NCBI GenBank assembly: GCA_963691705.1
Contig: OY829540.1
Span: 43,436,158 to 43,500,157, forward strand
Direction: 5' to 3'
From: Viola odorata
Taxonomy: Eukaryota; Streptophyta; Magnoliopsida; Malpighiales; Violaceae
DNA: 64,000 bases
The notes beneath the pieces are model-generated. The model did no database searches. It worked only from the letters and a program-made list of their open reading frames with translations, and had not been told where the DNA came from. Positions 10,401 through 20,433 of this stretch are shown here, piece by piece (position 1 is the first letter of the stretch; each line of letters begins with the position of its first letter). The translations under genes and the position numbers were made by a program.

Positions 10401-13210
10401 GAATAACAGTCTTTTGGGAAGGCTTCATTCAAGTCTATGAAGTCTATGCACATTATCCAATCCCCGTTAGGCTTGGGGACAACTACCGGATTAGCCAACT
10501 AGGGAGGATATTGAACTTCTCTTATGAAACCTGCCTTGAGAAGCTTAGCCACTTCCTTTTCAATGGCATCCGCCTTCTCCTTTGAAAGTGAGCGTCGTTT
10601 CTGTTGTACCGGCTAGACCATAGGATCCACATTCAACGAGTGCTCTGTCGTTTCCCTAGGAATTCCCGGCATGTCCGATGAAGTCCATGCAAAATCTCCA
10701 GCGTATTTTTTCAATAACTGCACCAGTTGAACTCGTTCAACCGGAGTTAACTTTTCGCTTACTAAAAAATGGCCATCCTCGATGCCTTCAACCGGTACCG
10801 CTATCATTTTCTCTAGCGGTTGTGTCCTTCTTTCATCTTGCTGATCAAAAGGATCAGAAGCCACACAAACGTACCGATCACTAACTCCACTAGTCATGAC
10901 AAGGTAATATTCTGTTGCTAACTTCTGATCTCCCCTGATGGTAACAACTCCATCCCATGAAGGATACTTCAACTTCAAATGTCACTACGAGATAACTGCC
11001 CCAAAAGCATTTAGAAATGAATGGCCTAAGATGTCGTTATATGGTAGATTAAGATCCACTACCATAAATAGTTGTTCAACCGTTCTCATTCCACTGTCTT
11101 CCAAAAAGAACACAGAAAAATACGTCACCCCCACAACAGGAATGGGAACTCCATCAACCCCAATGATGGGTTTTGGACACGGGATTAACTCAGTCTCCAG
11201 CCGATTCATCATTTTGTACGCCTTGCATGACAATAAATTAACGACACTACCGTTATCTACTAGGGTTATAACTACTCGGTAACCACCAACTACCGTTGTT
11301 GTGACCATGGCGTCATTCTAAGGATACATGACTCCCAGCTCATCTTCCTCAGAGAAGGAAATGACCATTCGGTCAAGAACATCGAATCCCATGCCTTCCT
11401 TCAAGGATTCCTCTCTCTTCCTCTTCTCCCCAACTGAGGAATCAATTTCATTTTTTATCACGATATGGAGGATCCTTCTAAGTTTTTAATTCCTCCTGCT
11501 ATTAAAGAAATCAAAGAAAAATCCCCCATGGTCGTCGTTACTACCTACTTCGCCTTTTTCCTTTCGTCTATCAATGACAGAATTTTTTGTGGAACCCCTA
11601 TTTGCAGTTTCTTCCCGACTTGCATTGTGCTACGCGTCTGCAACTCGTCGACGACCTTGGGTTGCAAAGTCCCCTAGATATCCTTCTTCAATCAATCGCT
11701 CAATTGTCAATTTCAACTTTTTGCATCTTTCTATGTCATGCCCGTTAGCCTTGTGAAAACGACAATAGTGGTCTCTCCGTTCACAAAGGTTTTCTCCTGG
11801 CTTATGAACCGGATACTTGATTGGCAATCCCTTTCATTCTATAATGGCCAGTATCTCTGCTCTAGGTAATATTAAAGACACGGACCCGCGATTCGTTTTG
11901 CTTCCTGCTTTCCTTGAAGAGTATTCCCTCCGACTTTTCTCCTCACTTTTCTTTACCGGAGGTGTTCCTGCCCGTTTCTTCCTCTGAAAATCAGCCTCCT
12001 CCATTCGGGCATAATTGTTTGCCCGGATGCGTAAAAGATCTAGAGTCAATGGTGGATTTACTAGCAACGTATCTTCCAACTTGTCAAAGTTACAGTTCCG
12101 TTTCATTGCTTCTATAGTAATTTCTACCGTTACATCATTCATGACAGCCATCTCTAGATTGAATCGCTCCATGTAAGCTTTGAGAGACTCCCCAGACTTT
12201 TGTCTGATGTCAAATAAATCCGCTGAGGATTTTTTGAGGGGAATAGAGGTGTTGAACCTACTACAGAAGCAATTCTCCATGCTGGCAAAGCTATCTATGG
12301 AGCCAACCGGTAACCCTTTGAACCACTTTCTTGTCGCTCCAGTGAGCGTGAGAATAAAGAGCTGGCAGAGGGCTTTATCCCTCCGCGTTTGAATCTTCAT
12401 GAAATCCTTTACCCTATTAAGGTGAGCCACTGGGTCCTTCATTCCATCATACTGCTCGGTAGGTATCTTAATTCTCCGACTGACCTAATACCGGCGAACC
12501 CGGTAACTCAAAGGATGTTTTGGGTTGTCATCCCGTTCCCTCTAATGATCTGAAGAGGCTGAGTGGGAATTTCTGTGTGGCTCCCTCCAGCGGCCGTTAG
12601 GCTGATTTCGCACAGAACGGTCCTCCGTTGGTGATCTATCCCGACTTCATCTGTCATCCGATCCCCTAGCTCTTCTATGTGACTGGCTTCGGGGAGGGCT
12701 GCGTCATACCCTCTGATCACTCTCCCTATCAGAATTTTCCATGTTTCCTTCCTTCTCCCTTGCTGGGACCACTATCGATGGTAGCCTTCGAGGAATGGGC
12801 TGACTTCCACCCACTTCCAGAACAAACGATGGAGGTGGAATCGGTGTCGTTATCTGAGGTAATGGCTAGGACGTGACCAGGGGCGCTGTGAAAATTGGCA
12901 ACGTGCGGGGATATATCACTGGCTGACCAGCCAGGTTTGACAGTAGTAACATCATCTCGTTCATTCTACGATGTAACACAGCGATAGATTCTGCCATTGG
13001 CAGCAACGACGTTGCTGACTGACTAAGTCCCGCAAATGATGTGTTGGGCATTGATGAACTATTCCCTAGGGTACGAAGAAAATCCAAATGTCAAAAAAGT
13101 TGATTGGTCCCTGCATTCATTGGGGTCATCAGTGAAGACATTGCAGGGATCTCTTGAGTCGAAACCACAGGAACGTTTGTGGATACAGTAACTTGTTGTT
13201 TAGAAGTCAT
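7500..13210 (-). pseudogene. Tat-1 gag-pol polyprotein, decayed
   Basis: The minus-strand start is probably the ATG at 13210 (MTSKQQVTVS). In order: gag domain (12442-11834, with HLNRVKDFMKIQTRRDKALC and RKWFKGLPVGSIDSF), zinc-knuckle-like YCRFHKANGHDIERC (about 11767), and aspartic protease (ITLVDNGSVVNLL, about 11270; VDGVPIPVVGV). Reverse transcriptase lies at 10498-10100 (MCIDFIDLNEAFPKDCYSLP, MPFGLKNAGATFQ, YVDDMLIKS), followed by its RNase H and a second archaeal-type RNase H (HMDGAKNQELAGAG, NNAAEYEALLTG, GDSKLIADQV), the hallmark of the Tat lineage. Integrase follows (GIDILGPFPKA, VSDNGKQF, HPQTNGQTEVTNR, 8491-7898) and its tail (KLSPNWDRPYRV, 7874-7500). Many stops and frame changes mean it is not functional. 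Confidence 0.9.
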
Positions 13211-13296
13211 TCTTAGCAATTACAAGATAATTTGTTCAAGTATCTAGAAAGAAGAGCTTGAATTTTTAAGAAAATCTCACTTAACAAACCAAAGCT

Positions 13297-13314
13297 CTCA
13301 ATGAAAGCACCAAA
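13297..13314 (-). promoter_or_regulatory. Tat-1 primer-binding site
   Basis: Directly after the 5' LTR end (TTATATCA) the minus strand reads TTTGGTGCTTTCATTGAG. The position fits a tRNA primer-binding site. I cannot say with confidence which tRNA it pairs with. Confidence 0.5.
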
Positions 13315-13906
13315 TGATATAACTACGAACAGGGGTAGGCCTTTGTGGGTAATTGCACCGACGGTCAAGCCTTCAAGTCTGACTTCGTATAACCTGCAAT
13401 GCGCCGGAGGAAGTCTCCGGCGTAGACTTTCCGACGATCAAGTCAGTACGCTGTATAAACTAGCGAGAGTGTAAGGATAATAATAATCTGTGTGTGTGTA
13501 CCTTCCCTTACCCTGCTATTTATAAGCCATCCTGATGACCGTTACACAGGCATTCAATGAAGACATTCAATGCCATCAATGGGGCCATTAACACAGTATG
13601 CAACGTACGTAATGGTTACCTTGAAATCGTTACGAGTTATTTACTGATGTCATTATGCCTACCGGTACTCAACTACCGTTACTGCCATTTCTCGCAGATC
13701 CGGACACTTCCGGTAAGGTGCCAGCGCATAACCGTTATCTCTCATAGATACCGATTCGCAACCCGTTACTTGTACGATTACCGGTACGTTAATAATATCG
13801 GTACTTAGTCGGTCAACTCATATTCAACCCGCCAACGTGGCCATACGTCCAGTCAACCTCCACACAAAAGACCTTACTGCCCTTGTGATTTCCTCATGTA
13901 TTATCA
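13315..13906 (-). repeat. Tat-1 5' LTR
   Basis: The 592 bp LTR, read on the minus strand, begins TGATAATACATGAGG and ends GTAGTTATATCA. It pairs with the 3' LTR at 5605-6195 in the opposite orientation. It carries a TTATAAATAG promoter motif (about 13520) and the GT-rich repeat that follows it. Confidence 0.88.
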
Positions 13907-15021
13907 GATATGGTTACTGGCAGAGTTGATTCTTGGCTAGGAAGGTGGGCAGGAAGACTTTTAAACTCAATTTCTGGTGCCTGCACACTTGAAAGTAGAA
14001 GGTTAGGATAAACTTTTGGTAATTCATGGCTATTAGAAATATCAGTATTTGGCTCAAAAAATTTAAGATCAGAAACAATGTCATGCAATTCATCATTAGC
14101 CACAAATTCTTTTTCCTTCAACTTTCCACCTGAGATTCCCCTATTAAGAGAATAGTCAAGAGAGTTAGTTGCATTCGATTCATAACCCTTATCAGCAACA
14201 TGTCCAAGGATGTCCACAAAGTTAACACTATGGGTCTCATTAGGATTTTTATTGGAATCATACATGTCAAACTTTATTGTTGTACCACTAAATTCTAAGG
14301 TAAGACGTCCATGACACACATCAATTTTGACCCTTGTTATTCTTAGGAAAGGTCTTCCTAACATCACATCAGTAGAGTTCAATGAAATAGAAGTGTTCAT
14401 CTCAACTATGTAGAAATCCACAAGATAAATAAAATCATTCACTTGCACCAATACATTTTCCATAATTCCCTTAGGGAGTATAATAGATCTGTCAACAAGT
14501 TGAATCACTACCCTAGTTTCTTTTATGGTACCAATGTTCAATTTTTTTTATTCAGAAAAAGACATCACATTGATACCTGCTTCCAAGTCGCGTAAAGCTT
14601 TTTCCACTCGTTGGTTACCTATTTTGCATGGAATTGCAAAGGTGCCTTGATCCTCGCATTTTTCTAGAAGTTTTGCCTGTAGGATCGTAGATACATTTTG
14701 ATTTACATTTATTTTCCCAGCTCCTGCAAGTTTCTTCCTACTACTGCTCAATTTTTTAAGAAATTTAGCATAACTAGGAACTTTAGTAATAAGATCAAGC
14801 ATAGGTATATTAACTGCTATTTTCCTAAAAATACTCATAAATTCCCCCTCCTCCTCTTCCTTTTTAGTCTTTGTAAATCGTAGTGGAATAGGTGGAGGAA
14901 TTTCCTGCTCTTCTTGCTGGATTGTGGCCTTCTCATTTATCTTGGCCACGGTCTTGGTCGCTGGCTTGGCCAAGATAGTTTCTTTTAGGCCAACTTCTGC
15001 CTCTGGTTCCACTGTCTGCAT
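13907..15021 (-). pseudogene. Athila-E gag C-terminus and aspartic protease
   Basis: The piece at 15021-14548 carries the lineage-typical stretch before the protease (MSIFRKIAVNIPMLDLI, PSYAKFLKKL, FAIPCKIGNQRVEKALRDL), with EAGINVM where an Asp-Ser/Ala-Gly active site (DLGASINVM type) is expected, so the active-site region looks altered. A stop at 14548-14550 separates it from 14541-13907, which reads IKETRVVIQLVDRSIILPKG, VMLGRPFLRITRVKIDV and a Ser/Leu-rich linker before the frame is broken by Tat-1 in codon TC-T. The frame continues at 6201. The protease is decayed but recognisable. Confidence 0.8.
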
Positions 15022-16344
15022 CTAGACTTCTGGATCAATTTTTGCACTAGCTATCTCAGGTAAGTCTCTTCCACTCCTCAAACTCATGGCACTAAAATTA
15101 TATTTGGGATTATCCACTATGGTTGATGGTAACTTACCTTGGGTATTTTGCTGATTCACAACCAACTTACTTATCTACTTTTGCATCTCGGCCAGACTCG
15201 ACTGTGTTTCTTGCATGAAATTCTACAAGGTCTCTTCCATAGGCACGCCATGATATGGAGAGGTTGCGGTGCAGGAAGTAACTACGGTACAGGAGAGGAG
15301 TTCTATGAAGCTGGGGGCTGGAAATGCTGAAAGTTAATCGGCGATTGCTGAGGTTGACCAGGCTGACTCTGACTCTGCTGGGGTGGATCCTGTCGCCATC
15401 TTAGATTTGGGTCGCTCCTCCAAAAGTATTGGTTGCTTCATGAGGGAACTGGTTTTGATTGTGCCCATACGCCACATTAACCTGAGCTGGATCACCCGAT
15501 TGCTGCACCATGTAGCAATTGTGTATCAGGGTGGTCTTATTGTTGGCACACTCTGCACACCATGGCTACCTATTTAGGGGTTTCTGCCTATACTAGTACA
15601 CCTACAGAGAGATTTTGAAGCATTTTAGATATTTCAGATAATTTTTATTCAACATTAATTGCATTTAAAGTAGAGGGAACAAAATTTCTTTCTACGGATG
15701 CACTATTCTAATAATTTTCTGCCATTGTCTGGAGTAATAGCTTGGCTCGGGAGGGAGTGAGATCCCGTAGGGCTCCTCCAGCTACGACATCCACTCTTGC
15801 TTTTTATCCTTTTGACACATTCCATCATAAAAATGCTAGACCAAGGCTTAATCTGTCACTCCATGTGTAGGGCAAATATCTTGCAAATCCTTGAACCGTT
15901 GGTGATACTCACCAAGGGTCTCATTACCTCGTTGTTGGATAGAAATTAAGTTCTTCTTGGCCGCCCCTGATTTGGTTGTATTCCAGTATTTATTAAGAAA
16001 AACAGAGGACACCACAACCCAAGTTGTGATCATGTTGTGGGGTAAACAATAGAACCAGTTTTTGGCCAAATCCTCAAGGGACTATGGAAACACCTTTAGC
16101 TTGGCTCTTTCGATGGAAACGTTGGTTGGTTTCAAGGTGTCACATTGGAGATGTAGGTTCCTTAGGTGAGTGTATGGGTTTTCATTAGAATGTCCATGGA
16201 ACTTTATGAGGTTGGCTATTATATTGGTTTTTATGGACCAATCATTTTGTAAGGGGGTAAACTGAATATAGGAATAGGTCTCCTATTCTATTCAGCTCCT
16301 ATGTTCAGCTCCCTCATAGTCCGCTCTTGCTGATTATCCGCCAT
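15022..16344 (-). pseudogene. Athila-E gag, decayed
   Basis: A minus-strand ATG at 16344 (MADNQQERTMRELNIG) starts a gag frame that is soon closed. The retrotransposon gag domain is recognisable at 16069-15848 (AKNWFYCLPHNMITTWVVV, then RGNETLGEYHQRFKDL and CPTHGVTD). The stretch 15847-15022 is Gln/Pro-rich and has no long frame. Gag would form the particle core. The many frame changes make function very unlikely. Confidence 0.75.
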
Positions 16345-16457
16345 TTTTTCTTGGCAAACTGACTTGGCCAAGCTCGTTATCAAAGTTAGGATTTGCTTGT
16401 GAACCAGAAACTCTTGATAAAATAAAAAACAAAAACTACAAAACACCATTAGAAGTC

Positions 16458-16476
16458 CCTAGTAACGGTGCCAAAA
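16458..16476 (-). promoter_or_regulatory. Athila-E primer-binding site
   Basis: The minus strand reads TGGCACCGTTACTAGGGAC just after the LTR end GCGATCA. It is two or three changes away from the usual Athila-type TGGCGCCGTTGCCGGGGA site. This fixes the inner LTR boundary. Confidence 0.75.
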
Positions 16477-16478
16477 TT

Positions 16479-18009
16479 TGATCGCCTGTTGAGAGCATCA
16501 AAAATAGTTGTAAAATAGATAAGAATAAAGAGAGAGTTAGAACTTATCACGACCCACAAAGGGCTTGTAGATATTGGTAAGAGGATCGTCCGTTGAGACT
16601 TCTCGGGTGTGTAGTTTTCAGTTGACTTTCTCATCACTGGAGTTGTTGGTTTGATTCTGAAACTAAAAATAAAAGAAACAATTAAACAGTAAAATGGGCT
16701 TAGTCAAGGGCTTGGCCAAGATGAAATAACAGTGTTGGAAATTCAAAGGATGGAGATTCTTGGTAAGGGCACCTGGTGAGCTACGTTCCTTAAGATTTTT
16801 ATAGTACCACTATAGAATGCAAGGACACCTATACACTCCTACTTCCCTCCTCTTCAAATTCCCTAACGGGTACTCCCTACTAGACAATCCTAACCAAATA
16901 GCACCTTGCTGGTTAAAGGTTTTACTACTTTGGTTGATGGTATGAATTGATTGAAAGGTAGCACAATCAGCATCAAATGCACAGGGGAAGACGGTACCTA
17001 ACTCAAGCTAGATCACAGTCAAGGCCCTAGGTTGTCAATCTGGTCTGAGTTATACTGTTTATTTTCTCTAGCCTACGCAAGACTAGTTGTCTACTTTAAC
17101 CTATCTGATTTCGCTTGTCCTCTTCAAGGTTGACTGCAACTTTTAGGTTATAATGCAAGAGTGATCAGTTTTAGATTTTAACAAGAAAGCGATTTTATAA
17201 AATCAGAAAATAAACAATTACTAAAATGAAGACTATTAAGAGTGATTAGACCTCACAAATCATAGGAACACAGCTCTATTGGCCCTTACCAAGAAGAGAT
17301 GTTTAGCCAGATCTTGTCATGGAGAAAGATGAGTTTATTATTTGCATAAAAAGGAATAAAAAATCTATAAATTTTAGAACTGGAATTTACAGAGCAGAAA
17401 TGTTTACAGTCGGCTCGAAAAGAGAAAAGAGAGTCCCTTTCTCAAAGGGTTTCTAGCAGCTTGTAAGCTTCACTGCTTCCTAGTCCTACTCTATCTCTTT
17501 CAAAATAAAAAGATAAGGATAAAAGATAAAGATAATTGTTTGAGAAAAATCAAATATTCTTCAAGAGGGAGTCTTCCAGTTGTGATCGCAAATCCCTAAA
17601 ATTTCGCAGCCACTGCAACTGCCATCTCGGGTCCTCAAGTCTCCTATTGCAGTCTGTCTCTATCGTGACTGGCTTGGCCAAGCCCGCGGCCAAGACAGAT
17701 TCGAATGCCAAATTTCATCTCCTGCTGTTGTTGTCCTTCAATTGTTGCGCTTCCATAGTGATTCTCACATCTTTGCGTTTTGCCCAAAGTCTCCCGCTAT
17801 AGTCTGTCTCTATCACGGCTGTCTTGGCCAAGTCTGCAGCTAAGACAGTTTCAGATGTCTGATTTTGTGCTCCATAGGTGATATTCTCCTTTTTATCAGC
17901 CTCCAAGTAATTTCTGCAAAAGTAAAGAGAATGTATAGAAATTAATAGCTTTACTGCCCAATTTACAAGTAATTAGACAGTAAAAGTATGAGAAATTAAT
18001 GCTCAATCA
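16479..18009 (-). repeat. Athila-E 5' LTR
   Basis: About 1531 bp, reading TGATTGAGCATTAATTTCTC at its start and ending CAACAGGCGATCA on the minus strand, so the ends form a short TGAT...ATCA inverted repeat. It is the counterpart of the 1.54 kb LTR split between 59168-58948 and 43091-41769: shared landmarks include GGTAAGAGGATCGTCC (16574 and 41868) and CTTCCCTCCTCTTCAAATT. It contains paired GGCCAAG palindromes at 16711-16720, 17673-17694 and 17821-17846. Confidence 0.8.
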
Positions 18010-19107
18010 CATATCAAAATTCAGAATATTAGGTATGGTAGAATTTCTTTGCTTTTCTTTTTCTTTTTCTTTTTCTTTTTGGTGCATGAATGAGGTGGCT
18101 AAATGAGATTCTTAAGTCATATTTTTTTCCTTAACTTTTAATGATGAAAAAAAAGGCACTTGGAAAATAATTATTTAAACGTAGGATAAAAAATAATTTT
18201 TGAAATTAAAAAGACATGTCATTTGAATTGAAAGACTTAATTGATCAAATGTAAACAAACGCAAAGCAAATAATATATTTTTTTGAAACATGGAGTGCTA
18301 TTTAGAATAGATTTACAAAGGCGAGGGTGAATAAAGTTACTTAGCTTCTTTTTTTCTTACATGGATTCAAACTCATGATCTTTTTATGGTCTTTTTTTTT
18401 CTTCCAACAATCTCTTTATTGTCTAGAATGGAAATTTTAAATCAGTGGAATTTAATAATGCTCGAATTAAATTATAAAAAGAAATCCTAAAAAGGATTCC
18501 AAAAAGTACCGAATAGACTAAATGAATTGAGTTAAAGTAAATTTTTGTATATTTCACAAAAAAAACCCAAGTTAAGTTTGATACCTGAATGAGTTATTGC
18601 TTTGATTTTTGTGGGTTGTTGTCTTGTTTTTGACGAGTAATATAAGTACAAATTGATAACTTTCAAAGGTCATTAGTACAAGTACTAAATTTTTTTTTGG
18701 TACTTACTAGAAGTGCTAATTTAATTTTCCTTGTAGTAGATTTTTTCAAAATTTGATGAGGGGTATTCCGATCAACTTATCTTTCATGAATATAATAGGT
18801 ATTTTAACACAAAAATAAAAAATAAAAAAGCATATTAAAAAACAAACTCTTTTTTTGTTGAGAAAGTAAGAAAGTAAAAATGAGCGTTAGTAACTAGGTA
18901 TTTTTTTTTTCTATAAAAAAACTAGATATTATATTTACAGCGCCCTATCAAAATTGGTTTTTTATTTGTGTGGAGTAAGTGTCGGATACCCACACTCATT
19001 TGACACGTTTCAACACATTTAACATATGTGGACACTTATAAAAAATAAAAAGTAAATAAATTTTAATCAGACACTTTGGGAACACCTGATGACACTTTAT
19101 AAATATG
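18010..19107. other. AT-rich intergenic DNA
   Basis: No gene is seen. A (CTTTTT)n pyrimidine tract lies at about 18048-18080, and long A and T runs are frequent. At 18937-18944 ACAGCGCC occurs, and the same eight bases recur at 20105-20112; the sequence between could be one older insertion containing the hAT-type repeat below. Confidence 0.5.
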
Positions 19108-19583
19108 CAGGAGCAGAGCCAAATTTTTTCTTGGGTGGGCTAACGTTAATATATAGAATAAAATTAGAGACATATATACATACACACGTATATATTTAGC
19201 TAGATAACAAAATAATTAATAATTATATATATATATATATATATAAATATTTTGATCGGAAACTTTTAAATAATAATTCAAATTTTAATTTGATCTAAAT
19301 ATGAAACTTTAACTTTTTTATAAATTCTAATGGTACAAAATAAAGATATATACTAAATATAGTAATATTTTTTATTAGCAAAAGTATAAATCGTTAAGAT
19401 ATATACCAATATTTGCTTATCATTAATGTAGATTTAAATCTTAAATTTTCTAACTTTCATAACTAATTAATTAATTATTAATAAAAATGCAAAGAAATAT
19501 AAAAATAAAGCATAGATATATATATTAAAAAAATGAGTCGGGCGGGCTCAATCCCATCCTGATATCCCCTGGCTCCGCTACTG
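19108..19583. mobile_element. hAT-type MITE
   Basis: The 476 bp element has ends CAGGAGCAGAGCCA (left) and, reverse-complemented, CAGTAGCGGAGCCAGGGG (right), the familiar plant CAGYRGCGGAGCCA type of terminal repeat. The flanks TAAATATG (19100-19107) and TAAATACG (19584-19591) are an 8 bp duplication with one difference, which points to the hAT superfamily. It is AT-rich, includes an (AT)n run near 19225-19245, and encodes nothing. Confidence 0.7.
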
Positions 19584-19591
19584 TAAATACG

Positions 19592-20433
19592 AGTGAATAC
19601 CTTCCCGACACATTAATCCTATTTTTTTATAGAAAAAATAGTACTAAAATTAAAAAGGAATAAATATAAAATAAATAACAACCAGGAAAGATATAACACT
19701 GATTCTCTTTTGATTCAATCATTCTAGAATTTTTCACTTGATGGACCAGAGAGACAATCTTGTTTAATAATAATGCTAAAGTTTATTAATAGAGTTAAAA
19801 ATTAATCTCATTTCCTAATTAAATTTTTTATATTTATTTTTAATTTATAAATTAATGAAACTATGAATTTCGAATTTTAAATGCTTGGTAAATTTAAAAA
19901 GAATAATTATCTACATAAGTATTTTGTTAAAATGATATTATAACTACTAAAATATTCTTTTTAATATAAAAAATATGTAAAATATATCGTAAAGATTATA
20001 TAAAATTAACGTGTAATTAATCGTATTGTGTCCTGTTTCTTTTAAAAATTAATATATTTTGTTATATAGTATTGGTGTCTCGTGTCCGTGTTTATGGTTC
20101 GTAGACAGCGCCTACAATTCATCCAAAAATGCCAATTAAAAAGAAAATTAGGAACGTTCGGATCCTGTTAATTTTGTTGACACGTGAGAAAAAGATCTCT
20201 CACGTACTAGTCAAAATCCCCACGCGCACACACGCCAGAACCCCACCGCCACACGGCCTCCTCCTGCCTTCTCTTTTCATTTTCATCTTCCATTTTTACT
20301 CATCTCACTCTCCTCTTCAGATTTCACATACCCCAAAAAGCTCAAAAACGACATCAGAGGGGCGACCTAACACCAAAACGAGAACACAATCTCCCCTGAA
20401 ACGACAACGTCTGCATCATCTTCATCGTCAACC
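19592..20433. other. Upstream region of COX5b
   Basis: 19592-20100 is AT-rich with no gene. 20101-20433 changes to a CT-rich, less AT-rich composition typical of a plant 5' leader; an ACACGTGAG motif (about 20179-20187) and a pyrimidine-rich tract (20260-20320) could belong to promoter and 5' UTR. A 114-codon open frame (20129-20473) overlaps the COX5b start in another frame; I do not regard it as a gene. Confidence 0.45.

Larger units (their letters stand above)
7470..13906 (-). mobile_element. Tat-type Ty3/gypsy element, 5' half (Tat-1)
   Basis: The minus strand reads 5' LTR (13906-13315), primer-binding site, gag, protease, reverse transcriptase, two RNase H regions and integrase, ending near 7500. 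The region that should follow integrase (antisense gene and 3' LTR) is absent here but is found inverted at 2450-6195. The flank at 13907-13911 is GATAT on the plus strand, ATATC in element orientation, equal to the duplication at 6196-6200. Stop codons and frameshifts are scattered through the coding part. Confidence 0.88.
13907..18009 (-). mobile_element. Athila-E element, upstream part (LTR, gag, protease)
   Basis: On the minus strand: 5' LTR (18009-16479), primer-binding site, gag (from the ATG at 16344), protease, then the Tat-1 insertion. The continuation is at 6196-7440. Together the pieces lack reverse transcriptase and integrase, so the element is probably a non-autonomous Athila derivative. 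The sequence next to the LTR at 18010-18014 is CATAT. The matching 3' TSD cannot be tested because the 3' LTR is missing. Confidence 0.8.
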
